Positions 49,818-59,550 are shown, counted from the first letter of the stretch. The stretch: 60,424 nt of DNA from CAYUCJ01 sp049282265 (GCA_049282265.1 JBAPTR010000174.1:1-60424), one strand, 5' to 3'. Notes: a model not told the origin generated them from the letters alone. Program-made: numbers and translations.

Positions 49818-50648
49818 TCATGGTGTTTCGCCCGGGGCTGCTTCTTCTTTTGAGATCCGGTGCTGTTCCACCAGGTCCAGATAGGTCCGGGAGTATTCCG
49901 GGCGTTCCTCCTCCACAAAGATGCCGCGTTCGACGAGTTCAGGATTTTCCCTGCTTTTCTTGGACCCTATGGGCGCAGTCAGGTCTCTATATTGCGACAT
50001 CATTTCTATGGCGCTTCCGAGCCGGTTTTTTCGGCCGTAATAGGTGGGGCACTGGGACATGACTTCCACCACGGAAAACCCTTTGTGTTGGATAGCCTTC
50101 GCCAGAATCTTGATCATTTCCTGAACGTGATAGGTGGTTGTCCTGGCGACAAAAGAGGCCCCTGCGCCCTTCACAAGTTTCGCGATATCAAAGGCGTGAT
50201 CGATATTGCCAAAAGGGGCCGTCGTGCCCTTTTCCCCAAAGGGCGTCATGGGAGAAAATTGCCCCCCTGTCATGCCATAGATGCGGTTGTCCATGATGAT
50301 GGCCGTCAGGTCCAGGTTTCTCCGGGCGGCATGGATGAGATGGTTTCCCCCAATGGCCAGGGCGTCACCGTCACCCATCGGTACAATGACCTTCAGGTCG
50401 GGCCTCCCCATCTTGACTCCGGTGGCAAAGGCAAGAGCCCTGCCGTGCAGGGTATGCATGGTGTGGAAATCCAGATAACCGGGCATTCGTGATGAACAGC
50501 CTATGCCGGCGACCACGACGATCTCGTTTTTCTCCAACCCAAGGCGATCGATAGCCCGGATCATGCTGGACATGACAATGCCGTGACCGCATCCCGGGCA
50601 CCAGAGATGCGGAAAAAACCGTTGACGCACGTAGTCTTTTACGGCCAC
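49818..50648 (-). CDS. korB: 2-oxoacid:ferredoxin oxidoreductase beta subunit
   Basis: A 276-residue thiamine-diphosphate-binding subunit: FFPHLWCPGCGHGIV carries the C-x-x-C-G-H motif, VVAGIGCSSRMPGYLDFHTMHTLHGRALAFATG follows, VPMGDGDALAIGGNH holds the GDG metal site, and NRIYGMTGGQ completes it. The GTG start at 50648 is separated by a single base from the korA stop. Pairing and order match KorB. Confidence 0.92.
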   Translation of the reverse strand: MAVKDYVRQRFFPHLWCPGCGHGIVMSSMIRAIDRLGLEKNEIVVVAGIGCSSRMPGYLDFHTMHTLHGRALAFATGVKMGRPDLKVIVPMGDGDALAIGGNHLIHAARRNLDLTAIIMDNRIYGMTGGQFSPMTPFGEKGTTAPFGNIDHAFDIAKLVKGAGASFVARTTTYHVQEMIKILAKAIQHKGFSVVEVMSQCPTYYGRKNRLGSAIEMMSQYRDLTAPIGSKKSRENPELVERGIFVEEERPEYSRTYLDLVEQHRISKEEAAPGETP

Positions 50649-50649
50649 G

Positions 50650-51798
50650 CTAAACCCCTTTGCCCTTTATCATGTTGAGTGATTGTAATATGTCCGCCGG
50701 GGAAATGAAGATTCCATCGAAGCGATTGGACAGGAACACCTTTTCCGGTTCCACTACGGCCTTCGTGACTTCCTGGCAGATCTGTCCGCGGTTCATTTCA
50801 ACCACCATCACCTGCTCGCGTCCCGCGCATTTCTTCCGGACAACACCCTTAGGAAAAGGCCACAGCCCCTGGAGTTCCAGGAGGCCTATTTTTGCTCCCC
50901 GCTTACGTCGATCTTCCACCAGGTGGAGTGCGCTCCTCGCCGGACTCCCGTAAGAAATCAGGACAGTCTCGGCATCCTCCAGGTAATGCTCCTTGTAGTA
51001 GGTGATGGAATCCGCGCGGTTTTCCAGTTTGTCCACCAGATGGTGGAGGAGATCATAGGCCACTTTCGGATCGGTGGATGGAAACCCCCACATGTCGTGA
51101 ACCAGACCGGTGACATTGTATCTGTGTCTGCCGCCGAAGTCGCTCATGGGAAGGCGACCGTCTTCTCGGGCCAGATACGGGTGGTAGTTTGTCCCTTTTG
51201 GAACAGACGTCTGGAGCCGTTCAACCACCTCGATCTCACCGGGACGAGGGATAACGACCTTTTCACGCATGTGCGCCAGGACCTCGTCAAACAACAGAAT
51301 GACAGGGGTGCGAAATGTCTCCGCCAGGTTGAAGGCCTCTACGGTCATCAAAAAGGCGTCCTGAAGATTTGATGCGGTGAGCGCTATGATGGAATGGTCA
51401 CCATGGGTCCCCCACCTGGCCTGCATGACATCTCCCTGGGCCACAGACGTGGGAAGGCCGGTACTTGGGCCGCCTCTCTGCATATTGACCACCACCGATG
51501 GGACCTCAGCCATTACGGCATATCCAATGGCCTCCTGCATCAATGAAAATCCGGGGCCGCTGGTAGCGGTCATTGCCTTCTGTCCTGTCAGGGATGCCCC
51601 CAGGATGGCGCACATGGACGAAAGCTCGTCCTCCATCTGGATAAAGGTTTTCCCCAGAACCGGGAGTCTCTCGGACAAAATCTCGGCTATCTCCGTCGAG
51701 GGCGTGATGGGGTATCCCGCATAGAATCCCAATCCCGCGTAAATTGCCCCTTCGGCAACAGCCTCGTTCCCCTGTACAAACCTTACGTCTTGCTCCAC
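50650..51798 (-). CDS. korA: 2-oxoacid:ferredoxin oxidoreductase alpha subunit
   Basis: A 382-residue alpha subunit with the pyrimidine-binding domain: NEAVAEGAIYAGLGFYAGYPITPSTEIAE, FIQMEDELSSMCAILGASLTG, MTATSGPGFSLMQEAIGYAVMAEVPSVVVNMQRGGPSTGLPT are hallmark stretches. I start it at the GTG at 51798 because GAGGGGAAAA lies just upstream; a TTG at 51813 would overlap korD by four bases. It lies between korD and korB, all on the reverse strand. Confidence 0.92.
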   Translation of the reverse strand: MEQDVRFVQGNEAVAEGAIYAGLGFYAGYPITPSTEIAEILSERLPVLGKTFIQMEDELSSMCAILGASLTGQKAMTATSGPGFSLMQEAIGYAVMAEVPSVVVNMQRGGPSTGLPTSVAQGDVMQARWGTHGDHSIIALTASNLQDAFLMTVEAFNLAETFRTPVILLFDEVLAHMREKVVIPRPGEIEVVERLQTSVPKGTNYHPYLAREDGRLPMSDFGGRHRYNVTGLVHDMWGFPSTDPKVAYDLLHHLVDKLENRADSITYYKEHYLEDAETVLISYGSPARSALHLVEDRRKRGAKIGLLELQGLWPFPKGVVRKKCAGREQVMVVEMNRGQICQEVTKAVVEPEKVFLSNRFDGIFISPADILQSLNMIKGKGV

Positions 51799-51809
51799 AG
51801 GTTTTCCCC

Positions 51810-52019
51810 TCAAAGCAGTTCTATGGCCAAATCAGGGCACCGCAGCTCGCAGAGGCCACACCTGCTGCATTTGTCGGGATGGGCCCATCGGGCCTTTCCT
51901 TCCCTGTCCAGGTCCAGGGCATCTTCCGGGCAGAAAGCCACGCATATCCCGCATCCCTTGCACCATTCTCTCTGAACGGACAACGTTTTGGTCTTTTTCG
52001 CTTTTCTGCTCTGACCCAT
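51810..52019 (-). CDS. korD: 2-oxoacid:ferredoxin oxidoreductase delta (ferredoxin-like) subunit
   Basis: A 69-residue bacterial-type ferredoxin with two 4Fe-4S motifs, CKGCGICVAFC and CSRCGLCELRC. I start at the ATG at 52019, since the longer frame to 52091 adds unlike residues. It is the first gene of the kor operon and passes electrons from the TPP enzyme to soluble ferredoxin. A long copy of the dispersed repeat lies between it and gdhA. Confidence 0.9.
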   Translation of the reverse strand: MGQSRKAKKTKTLSVQREWCKGCGICVAFCPEDALDLDREGKARWAHPDKCSRCGLCELRCPDLAIELL

Positions 52020-52099
52020 TTTCACCCTGTTTTCCGTTGAAGCCCGATGGCTTCCATCGAAGTCCCTCCATAAACAGCAGCTCAAGGCCAATTGCCCAC

Positions 52100-52352
52100 G
52101 AGAACCTGAGGGTCTTTTTCGGACGCTTCCTCATAGTGCACTTGGCAGCCAACTCCGACATGGACGGCTATTTGGGGTTTACGCCTCCCAAACCTCACGC
52201 ACTTCTATTATGTCGCGCTAAATCCCAAATAGGTGTCCATCCCCTCCGGGGTGTTTAGAAAACGTCTGAAAAAGATTGTCAGGTTGGGCTCCAGGCCACT
52301 ATCGCTTTCGTTTTTCAAAGGATGCGGCTCGCGGCATAAATGAGCTTTTCAC
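52100..52352. repeat. Dispersed nested-hairpin repeat, long copy C
   Basis: It shares gagaacctgagggtcttttt with copy B, then catagtgcacttggcag, actccgacatggacggctat, ttggggtttacgcctcc, a variable middle, aaatcccaaataggtgtcca, tcccctccggggtgtttaga, ctgaaaaagattgtcaggtt, and the tail gcggctcgcggcataaa that also ends copy A. It fills the gap between gdhA and korD. Confidence 0.8.
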
Positions 52353-52375
52353 AAAGTCATCAATACTTCGCCGAT

Positions 52376-53725
52376 CTATACAAGTCCCTGGTCCAGCATG
52401 GCGTTCACCACCTTGATGAACCCTGCGATGTTGGCCCCGGCCATGTAGTTTCCCGGCTCTCCATACTCCGTTGACACATCCAGACAGGTCTGATGGATGC
52501 TTTTCATGATGTGCTGGAGACGCTGATCCACTTCTTCCCGCGGCCAGTTCAACCGCATACTGTTCTGGGACATCTCAAGCCCGGAAACGGCAACACCGCC
52601 TGCATTGGACGCCTTGCCGGGCGCATAGAGGAGCTTGTTGTCCAGGAAAACATGGATGGCATCCGGCGTTGAAGGCATGTTGGATCCTTCACAAACCAGG
52701 GTCACGCCATTGCGCACCAGGTGCCGGGCATCCTTTTCGTTGATCTCGTTCTGTGTCGCACAGGGGAAGGCACAATCGGCCTTGTGATCCCAGAGGGGGT
52801 TGTAGTCCAGGGACAGATCCACCTCCGTGTAAACGGCTTCCGGATACTTTTCCGCATATTCCCTGATCCTGCCACGTTTGACATTCTTAAGTTTCTTGAC
52901 ATAGGCAAGTTTCTCGCCATCTATGCCTTTTTCATCAAGGATATACCCGGACGAATCAGAGACCGTAATCACCTTGCCGCCCAGCTGGATGATCTTCTCA
53001 ATGGCATACTGGGCCACGTTCCCCGCCCCGGATACGAGGCAGGTTTTTTCCTCGAGGTTATCATTCCCGGTCGCCAGCATCTCGGCGGCAAAATAGATGC
53101 ACCCATACCCGGTCGCCTCGGGCCGGATCAGGCTCCCTCCCCAACCAAGGCTCTTGCCTGTGAGGATCCCGGTGAATTCATTCCTCAATTTTTTATACAT
53201 CCCGAACAGAAAGCCTATCTCCCTTGCCCCCACGCCTATGTCGCCGGCGGGGACATCCGTATCCGGCCCGATATGCCTGAAGAGTTCCATCATGAAAGAC
53301 TGGCAGAATCGCATGACCTCATCATCGGATTTTCTCTTGGGATCAAAATCGGACCCGCCCTTGCCGCCCCCCATGGGAAGGGTCGTCAGGGCGTTCTTGA
53401 AAACCTGCTCAAAGGCCAGGAATTTGAGGATACTGAGGTTGACAGAAGGGTGCAGGCGGAGTCCGCCCTTGTAGGGGCCGATGGCACTGTTCATCTCTAT
53501 CCTGAATCCCCGGTTCACCCTCACCTGGCCCTGGTCATCCATCCAGGGCACCCGGAACAGAATGACCCTTTCCGGTTCCGTAATCCTTTCCATGACGGCC
53601 ATCTTCCGATATTGCGGATTTCTGTCCAGGACCGGCTGGACGGATTCGAGAACCTCCTGAACCGCCTGGTGAAACTCCTTTTGATCAGGATCCCGTGATC
53701 CTATGATTTCCATTATGTCTGACAT
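52376..53725 (-). CDS. gdhA: NADP-type glutamate dehydrogenase
   Basis: A 449-residue hexameric-type glutamate dehydrogenase, making glutamate from 2-oxoglutarate and ammonia. Motifs: YKGGLRLHPSVNLSILKFLAFEQVFKNALTTLPMGGGKGGSDFDPKGKS-type core with the catalytic lysine, DVPAGDIGVGAREIGFLFG, and a Rossmann segment CLVSGAGNVAQYAIEKIIQLGGKVI. Length and the KGGLR/GGGKGG pattern match the NADP-dependent anabolic type. The ATG at 53725 has AAGGAG upstream; a longer frame to 53818 overlaps the next gene. The kor operon nearby yields or consumes 2-oxoglutarate-derived acyl-CoA, a sensible metabolic neighbour. Confidence 0.94.
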   Translation of the reverse strand: MSDIMEIIGSRDPDQKEFHQAVQEVLESVQPVLDRNPQYRKMAVMERITEPERVILFRVPWMDDQGQVRVNRGFRIEMNSAIGPYKGGLRLHPSVNLSILKFLAFEQVFKNALTTLPMGGGKGGSDFDPKRKSDDEVMRFCQSFMMELFRHIGPDTDVPAGDIGVGAREIGFLFGMYKKLRNEFTGILTGKSLGWGGSLIRPEATGYGCIYFAAEMLATGNDNLEEKTCLVSGAGNVAQYAIEKIIQLGGKVITVSDSSGYILDEKGIDGEKLAYVKKLKNVKRGRIREYAEKYPEAVYTEVDLSLDYNPLWDHKADCAFPCATQNEINEKDARHLVRNGVTLVCEGSNMPSTPDAIHVFLDNKLLYAPGKASNAGGVAVSGLEMSQNSMRLNWPREEVDQRLQHIMKSIHQTCLDVSTEYGEPGNYMAGANIAGFIKVVNAMLDQGLV

Positions 53726-53793
53726 ATCTTGTCTCCTTCGATTGAGTGCGTCAAATTCTTTTATTCTTTTGAAGACCGCAATCACCCGCCGGC

Positions 53794-56700
53794 TCACCTC
53801 CCCAGCCACCAATGACAACTCTGGGATATTTCATCAGCGGTTTCAGGGGAACCGTCGATGATTATCGCACATAGAGATCTACTACTATCTATTTTAACAG
53901 TCAATGGCTTTTCCAGTCGCACGTGTCGCAAGAATGACGTCTCTTTGATGACCGACCGGCTATGGAGCCATGGCCAGTCCAGGAAATCCCCGGAACCCTC
54001 TGTTACGGTGATATAGTGGATCCCAAGCGAGGTGATGTTCAGAAAAAAATGAGACCCCTGTGAGGGATCAGCCTTCATCTTCTCATTTCTGAGTTCAATA
54101 ATCGCGCCTACTGCCGAGATATCTTTCCACTGAACGGGTATGCCCAACCAGCGGTCTGCCGAGCCCCACCTTCCGGGGCCGATCAGGAGATAGGGGCAAT
54201 TTTGAGACAACAGATCGGCATTTATCCTCGCAATCTCCCTGGCTATCTCCACGGTGGATTCCGTCTTGAAATCGTCCGGTTTGACATAGACGATATCTTT
54301 GATATTCTTCTTTATTCCGCGGCCCAGTGCCTGGGCGGAACGACAAACGGCGTTTTCCAGTTCCGTTTCGGTTATGTGCACATCGAAACGTTCCACATCG
54401 GAGGCCATGGGCCTCACCTGGAGAAAAAAGAAATCACCTTTTCGGCCCTTTTCCGATCTCAGATTTACAGAGAATTCTATCTCCACGGGACATCCAAGAC
54501 TCCTGGCTCCCAGGGACAAGAGGTCGGTCAGAAGGGCAGGCAGGGGAAAGAGGTTGTGTTTAATAATGGATGAAAAAGTGAGGACCTTGGGGCCGGGCAT
54601 AAACCCCGTATCCCGCAACCGATGCTCCTCGGGGATATAGGTGCTGGCCAGTGTTTTCACCGGGAGCTCCTCTTCGGCATCATCCACATCCCTTCTTTCC
54701 AGGTTGGAATATTGGGAAAAATTGAGATTTTCCGGGTAATTTCGTATTCTCAGGGCATAGAAATAACGCTGGGCATTTTCGAGGATATCATCCACCGTGG
54801 AAAACTGGGGAGTGGCCTGAGGATACCTTGGTGAAAACCTCAAGGACTTCTCACCTTCCACGACCGTCTTTCCGAGGCCCAGGGCAATACCGGCGATGCC
54901 GTCTTCGGGTTTCATCGGGTCAATCGGGTAGAAATTGTAGGACTGGGCGACCCCCGCCAGGCTCGGGTAAAAAAACTCCCCGTGTTCCTGGCCTGCGAGC
55001 TGTTGGATGATGACGCCCATGGCCTCTTCCTGCGGCTGGCTGGAAATACTCCTGGAGTAGCTTTTAGGGCCTTCATAATAGGTGGAAGCGTAAACCAGTT
55101 TGACGGCTGTTATGAGATGTTGGAGTCGTATATGGAAATCCGGATGGTTGTTGGGGATCATGTAGGTCTGATAGATCCCGGCAAACGGTTGGAAATGGGC
55201 GTCCTCCAGAAGGCTTGACGAGCGAACCGAAAGCGGGTGGTTGACATGGGACAGAAAGGCCTCAAGCTCCCGGGCCAGCCATTCGGGCATCTCTCCCTTC
55301 AGGAAGGTCTCCATGACTTCCTGATCACTGTAGCCTTCCTTGGCCAAATGATGGAGATTGTTCTCGTTGACGAAAGACTCGAACCCGTCGGTGCAGATGA
55401 CGAGTGTCTTGGGGATCACGATATTGATTTCGGGATATTTTTCGTGGAGTTCGCGTTCCTTCTGGAGCAATGCAGACATGAAGGCCAGGCCCCGCGCCTT
55501 GCCGCCCAGAGACCCCTGCCCAATTTTGACAAAATCCATGGCATCGGGATCGTAATAGAGATCCTTGAACTGGGCGACAACGCCCTTCTGGCGCCACTTC
55601 CGCAAAGTATGGATCTTGGAAATGATATAGGTCCTCATTTCGTCACAGTCCTGAAAATCCAATGCATCAACCGCCCTGAATGAAGAGGCAAGGGTGAATT
55701 CGGAACGTGCCATGATCCACCTGGAAAAATGGTTGTGTTTTCCATGATACCAGAGGCATTCATCCGGAACGGTGGCCACTTTATTCTCGAGTTCGTGGAG
55801 ATTTGAAGCACGGTCAATCTCCTTGCCATCGGGCGTACAGAAGATAAAATCCCCAAAACCAAGGTGGGTCATGAAAAATTCGTGCAATTCCGCAAGCAGG
55901 TTCGGACTGTTCTTGTCTATGAAAACGGCCGGGATCTGATGGGCGTTTTCCTTGTTCCCTGACTCGGAACTCAGGAGCAGCAGGGGCAGATCGGGGATCT
56001 CTTTTCGGATCCTGGAGAGGAGGAGGAAGCCTGCATCGTCCTTCAACATGCCCTCTTTAGGGAGGCGGGTATCGGAAATAAACCCGAAAAGGAACTTCCG
56101 GTATTTCTGATAGAGTTCCATGGCCTCCTCGTAGCTCTGCGCCAGGAGGATCTTCGGCCTCGCCCTCATCAAAAGCAGCCGGTGTTCCTCATTGAGCCCC
56201 CCCTGCAACACTGCCTGGGTCTGTTTCACAACCTCCTTATAGATCAGGGGTAGTATGGAAGAAAAATAGACCGGCGAATCTTCCACCAGGATCAGGACCC
56301 TCACCATGGCCTTCCGGGTGTCGAAATCCACGTTGATGGCGTCTTCGGCATTCTTGACCAGGGCCAGGAGCAAATCGGAACGACCGGACCAGATGAAAAT
56401 CTTGTCAATGCCGGAACAATTCCTGTTTTCAGGAAGGGGATAGATGCTCCTGACGCTGTGGGCCAGAAGGATAACGGGCAGCTTTCCATTCCTTCGCTTT
56501 ATCTCAAGGCTCAGGGAAAAGGCATCCATGTCACCCAGGTGGGGCATCATGATCACCATGTCAACCTTCTTGCGGTCCACGAGCGACAGGGCCTCCTCTG
56601 CAGAAGAAGCCCGGATCACCCTCGGGGGCTGGCTGAGATTGAGGCCACTGTATTCATTAATAATCTGGGATGCCAGGCTGGTATCCTCCTCGATGATGAA

Positions 56701-56817
56701 GGCATCGTAAGGGCTTGAAACCAAGAGGATTTCCCTGATTTTGACGGCCATCAGTTCGTGGAAGGCCTTGAAGTGGGAATAGAATTCCGTGAGTGTCGCG
56801 TTGTTATTCTCAGCCAT
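53794..56817 (-). CDS. Receiver-like domains fused to a PEP-synthase/PPDK-type ATP-binding domain
   Basis: A 1007-residue cytosolic protein. Residues about 28-150 and 170-300 are receiver-like domains (VDMVIMMPHLGDMD; LFGFISDTRLPKEG, with the last aspartate at a phosphoacceptor position). After a linker, residues about 430-830 resemble the pyruvate-phosphate-dikinase N-terminal ATP-binding domain: GSLGGKARGLAFMSALL, SVRSSSLLEDAHFQPFAGIYQTY, and GIALGLGKTVVEGEKSLRFSPRYPQ. The mobile histidine domain and the PEP-binding barrel of PEP synthase are missing, so it cannot be a normal PEP synthase. Known relatives are annotated only as 'PEP/pyruvate-binding domain' proteins. It may bind ATP and transfer phosphate under receiver control; the reaction is unknown. 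It begins 38 bases after the ComB-like gene's stop on the same strand. Confidence 0.8.
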   Translation of the reverse strand: MAENNNATLTEFYSHFKAFHELMAVKIREILLVSSPYDAFIIEEDTSLASQIINEYSGLNLSQPPRVIRASSAEEALSLVDRKKVDMVIMMPHLGDMDAFSLSLEIKRRNGKLPVILLAHSVRSIYPLPENRNCSGIDKIFIWSGRSDLLLALVKNAEDAINVDFDTRKAMVRVLILVEDSPVYFSSILPLIYKEVVKQTQAVLQGGLNEEHRLLLMRARPKILLAQSYEEAMELYQKYRKFLFGFISDTRLPKEGMLKDDAGFLLLSRIRKEIPDLPLLLLSSESGNKENAHQIPAVFIDKNSPNLLAELHEFFMTHLGFGDFIFCTPDGKEIDRASNLHELENKVATVPDECLWYHGKHNHFSRWIMARSEFTLASSFRAVDALDFQDCDEMRTYIISKIHTLRKWRQKGVVAQFKDLYYDPDAMDFVKIGQGSLGGKARGLAFMSALLQKERELHEKYPEINIVIPKTLVICTDGFESFVNENNLHHLAKEGYSDQEVMETFLKGEMPEWLARELEAFLSHVNHPLSVRSSSLLEDAHFQPFAGIYQTYMIPNNHPDFHIRLQHLITAVKLVYASTYYEGPKSYSRSISSQPQEEAMGVIIQQLAGQEHGEFFYPSLAGVAQSYNFYPIDPMKPEDGIAGIALGLGKTVVEGEKSLRFSPRYPQATPQFSTVDDILENAQRYFYALRIRNYPENLNFSQYSNLERRDVDDAEEELPVKTLASTYIPEEHRLRDTGFMPGPKVLTFSSIIKHNLFPLPALLTDLLSLGARSLGCPVEIEFSVNLRSEKGRKGDFFFLQVRPMASDVERFDVHITETELENAVCRSAQALGRGIKKNIKDIVYVKPDDFKTESTVEIAREIARINADLLSQNCPYLLIGPGRWGSADRWLGIPVQWKDISAVGAIIELRNEKMKADPSQGSHFFLNITSLGIHYITVTEGSGDFLDWPWLHSRSVIKETSFLRHVRLEKPLTVKIDSSRSLCAIIIDGSPETADEISQSCHWWLGR

Positions 56818-56855
56818 GCTGCCTCATGTCTTGTGGGATCTTGTGAGTGGGTTAC

Positions 56856-57611
56856 TTATGGCGTGAATTTATCATGAGCAGGACAATTATGCAAACTTTC
56901 CGGTCTGTCCGCCCTTTGAACCGCCTTTGCCTCCAGAAAACGATCCGTTTTCCTGGCCGCAAGCACCCAGTCAAAGACGTCACGCTGGAGACAGAACAGG
57001 GGATCTTCTCTGGGAAGATACACCTTTTTCCCCTGGAGAAACTTCTGTGCGGACTCCTGGGACACGACCTTCCGGAGGGTCCGGACCCAATCGAAAGGCG
57101 TGCCCATCAGGAGGTGCGACAGGTAATCGGCGCACGCCTCATCCTCCGGAGCGGGTCTTTTGGCCCGATTCCCCATGGCCACCAGGGTCAGTTTCAGAGG
57201 GTTCTTTCTCAGGATATATTGAGCGATGGCCCTCGCCATGACAAAGGACCCCAGGATCACCTCATCGGCCGTGTCCGAGGCGGCCTCAACACCCGTCACT
57301 CCGGCTGTCGTCCGGTGAACAACGGTCCTGCCCCTGAAAAAGGCTTCCCCTTTCTCAATGATGTGCGTAGGCGAATTCCCCATGTCCGCGTCCTTGAGCG
57401 GTACCTCGTTGACTTCACCCACCAGGACCCATCCCGGGTTTTCATGCTTCAATGCCCTGGCCTTTTCAGGATCCGGTTCCAGGATCAATCGCCCGGCACC
57501 GAAATGAAAAAAGAGGGGGGCGCACGTGAAGGCCCTGAAGACATCGATGACGACCGCTGTCCCCTCAGCGGAACGTGCCCCTTCAAGACAGCATTTGCGA
57601 ATAATCTCCAT
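56856..57611 (-). CDS. ComB-family (2-phosphosulfolactate phosphatase-like) protein
   Basis: A 251-residue protein of the ComB family: GTAVVIDVFRAFTCAPLFF, PGWVLVGEVNEVPLKDADMGNSP, VVHRTTAGVTGVEAAS and VILGSFVMARAIAQYI. ComB removes phosphate from 2-phosphosulfolactate in coenzyme M and sulfolactate synthesis. Homologues without a coenzyme M pathway are common, and ComA, ComC or ComDE are not seen here, so the true substrate is open. It is upstream of the receiver-PPDK gene with 38 bases between, perhaps one operon. Confidence 0.78.
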   Translation of the reverse strand: MEIIRKCCLEGARSAEGTAVVIDVFRAFTCAPLFFHFGAGRLILEPDPEKARALKHENPGWVLVGEVNEVPLKDADMGNSPTHIIEKGEAFFRGRTVVHRTTAGVTGVEAASDTADEVILGSFVMARAIAQYILRKNPLKLTLVAMGNRAKRPAPEDEACADYLSHLLMGTPFDWVRTLRKVVSQESAQKFLQGKKVYLPREDPLFCLQRDVFDWVLAARKTDRFLEAKAVQRADRPESLHNCPAHDKFTP

Positions 57612-57889
57612 TCGTATGAGCCCTTATCAAAACGTTTCAGTTTGTTCAATCTCAAGTCGAAGATCCCGGACTTCGAGCAGTGGGAGACGATCTCGCCAGG
57701 GCGGGACCAACCACAGGCCTATTGGGAATATTTCGAGACCATGTGAAGAAATCTTGTATGGTAAATTATACCTGGCATGTCAAAGACTATCAATCCCAAT
57801 TTCCAAACCCCGGCAAAGGAAAACCACGCTTGACAAAACCGGGATTTCCTGCCAGGAATCTTTCTGCCTTGTCCTGAAAGGAGCAGTTT

Positions 57890-59524
57890 ATGCGCCTGAT
57901 TTTTACAACGGATATACACCATGCCTTCAAATCCATAACCGATCTTCTTGCCCGAACGGAAGCGGACATCACCATCCTCGCAGGTGACCTGGTATCCAGG
58001 GCCTTTTACCGGTACGAGACGGCCTGGCGTTTCATGGACCTCCAGCAACTTTTCCAGGGGCACCGGAACAAGGTGGGGGAAGAGGCATCTCTCTACGAAA
58101 TTGCGCGCCGGCTTACAAAGATCAGATCAGATCGTACCCTGCGCACTCAAGCCGAAGAATACGTGAGACTGGCCGACCAGGCCGAGGCCTTTCTGCGGAG
58201 GGCCTATGATCGTCTGGAGCATATCTGCCGGCAGTTTCCGCATCGTGACATCTACGTCCTTCCCGGCAACTACGACATGGGCCTTCACGACACCGCTCTC
58301 CACGAACGGAACCTCCACCTGGAAACACTCATGAGGGACGGCTTGCGGCTGGCCGGATACGGGGGGGCTCGGGTCCGCACGCCTGGGATGCCGGACCATC
58401 TCCAGGTCCCCTTCCGCGAAGAAATGACCCCTGAAGGGATCCGGTCCGAGCCCCTCTCATTTTTCAGAAGAGTATCGCCCGATATCCTGGTCCTCCACGA
58501 ACCCCCCTATGGTTTTTTCGACCTGGTCCCCGGGATTGGACACACGGGAAGCCAAGGCGTCCGCACCTACCTGGATGACCTCCCCGGCCGGATCGTTCTG
58601 TCCGGCCACTACCACGAAAATTGGGGCGGGCAGTGCATTGGCGGGACGTATTTCTTCAACCCCTCCAATTTCGGGAGGACCGAGGGGATTACAAGGCCTC
58701 GCCCCGGCGGATATTTCCTCGACCTGATTATTGATGCCCAAGGCCCGGAGGTGGGAACGCTTCGCAGGATTGAAAGGCGAGAGGTGAGGGACATCCTCGA
58801 TTACCGGGTAACGGAACAGGGGCTCGAAGAAATCATCCTGGATGAACAACGATATGCCCGCATGGGAGGGATTGTTCCAAGGGTTTCGCATATTCGGCCC
58901 ATCCGCCGGCTTCAACGCATCAGGACCTTTTTTCTTCAACACGAAACCACGGAAACCTTGGAACTCATCCAGGAGCTGCGCGGCGTATACCGGGATATCG
59001 CAAAGCAGGGTATGGAGGTGGCCTTCGACCTCCTGGGATCCCTGAGCTTCGGCATGGCCGGGAAGGCATCGGACATGGATCTCGTGGTCTACCTCCGGGA
59101 AAGGGATTGTGTCCTGGATGAAATGGACACCTGCGGGATCCCCCGGCCCCTGGCCGCGGTCTTCAAGGCCCTCGAGGACCGGGAACTCAATGTGGAGGTG
59201 TGCGACAGCCTGGACCTGGACCGGGTGCGGAAGGCCATTGAGGAGGATACGGTGGAAGACGGCCAGCTCCAGCGTTTCATCTTTTACCGGGTCGTATGCA
59301 GGCCCGTCAATCTCAGGCTCATCAAGCGCGTGGAGAACCTTCTCCTTGCCAAAGAAGGTTTCAGGAGGAAGGCGGAAAAGGGCCTGAAAGGCTACCTTGA
59401 GATTCTCGTCTCATCCGTCCGCCATGTGCGCTCATTTGCAAAATACAAGTCACGTCTCAGGGAGCGGGGGATTCCCCTTGCCCCCGATGTGGAGGACGCC
59501 ATTCGCCATTATCTCCGGGGCTGA
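57890..59524 (+). CDS. Metallophosphoesterase fused to a nucleotidyltransferase-like domain
   Basis: A 544-residue fusion. Residues 1-290 form a calcineurin-like phosphoesterase: D8/H10 in FTTDIHHAF, AGDLVS, the metal-binding PGNYDMG (GNYD instead of the common GNHD), and SGHYHENWGG (GHxH). Residues about 385-540 resemble a Pol-beta/MNT-type nucleotidyltransferase: FDLLGSLSFGMAGKASDMDLVVYL with GS and D-x-D, then LNVEVCDSLDLD supplying a third acidic residue. A helical tail follows. This pair is unusual; one half may undo what the other makes on a nucleic acid or nucleotide. The ATG at 57890 has AAAGGAGC upstream. No partner gene is visible; the right neighbours are decayed mobile and defence genes. 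Confidence 0.75.
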   Translation: MRLIFTTDIHHAFKSITDLLARTEADITILAGDLVSRAFYRYETAWRFMDLQQLFQGHRNKVGEEASLYEIARRLTKIRSDRTLRTQAEEYVRLADQAEAFLRRAYDRLEHICRQFPHRDIYVLPGNYDMGLHDTALHERNLHLETLMRDGLRLAGYGGARVRTPGMPDHLQVPFREEMTPEGIRSEPLSFFRRVSPDILVLHEPPYGFFDLVPGIGHTGSQGVRTYLDDLPGRIVLSGHYHENWGGQCIGGTYFFNPSNFGRTEGITRPRPGGYFLDLIIDAQGPEVGTLRRIERREVRDILDYRVTEQGLEEIILDEQRYARMGGIVPRVSHIRPIRRLQRIRTFFLQHETTETLELIQELRGVYRDIAKQGMEVAFDLLGSLSFGMAGKASDMDLVVYLRERDCVLDEMDTCGIPRPLAAVFKALEDRELNVEVCDSLDLDRVRKAIEEDTVEDGQLQRFIFYRVVCRPVNLRLIKRVENLLLAKEGFRRKAEKGLKGYLEILVSSVRHVRSFAKYKSRLRERGIPLAPDVEDAIRHYLRG

Positions 59525-59550
59525 GGACTATAACCCATCGAGCATCCTTC

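Noticed and set aside
56856..57611. Evidence for a coenzyme M or sulfolactate pathway from the ComB-like gene
   Set aside because: No other gene of the pathway is in the window, and ComB homologues are common in organisms without it.
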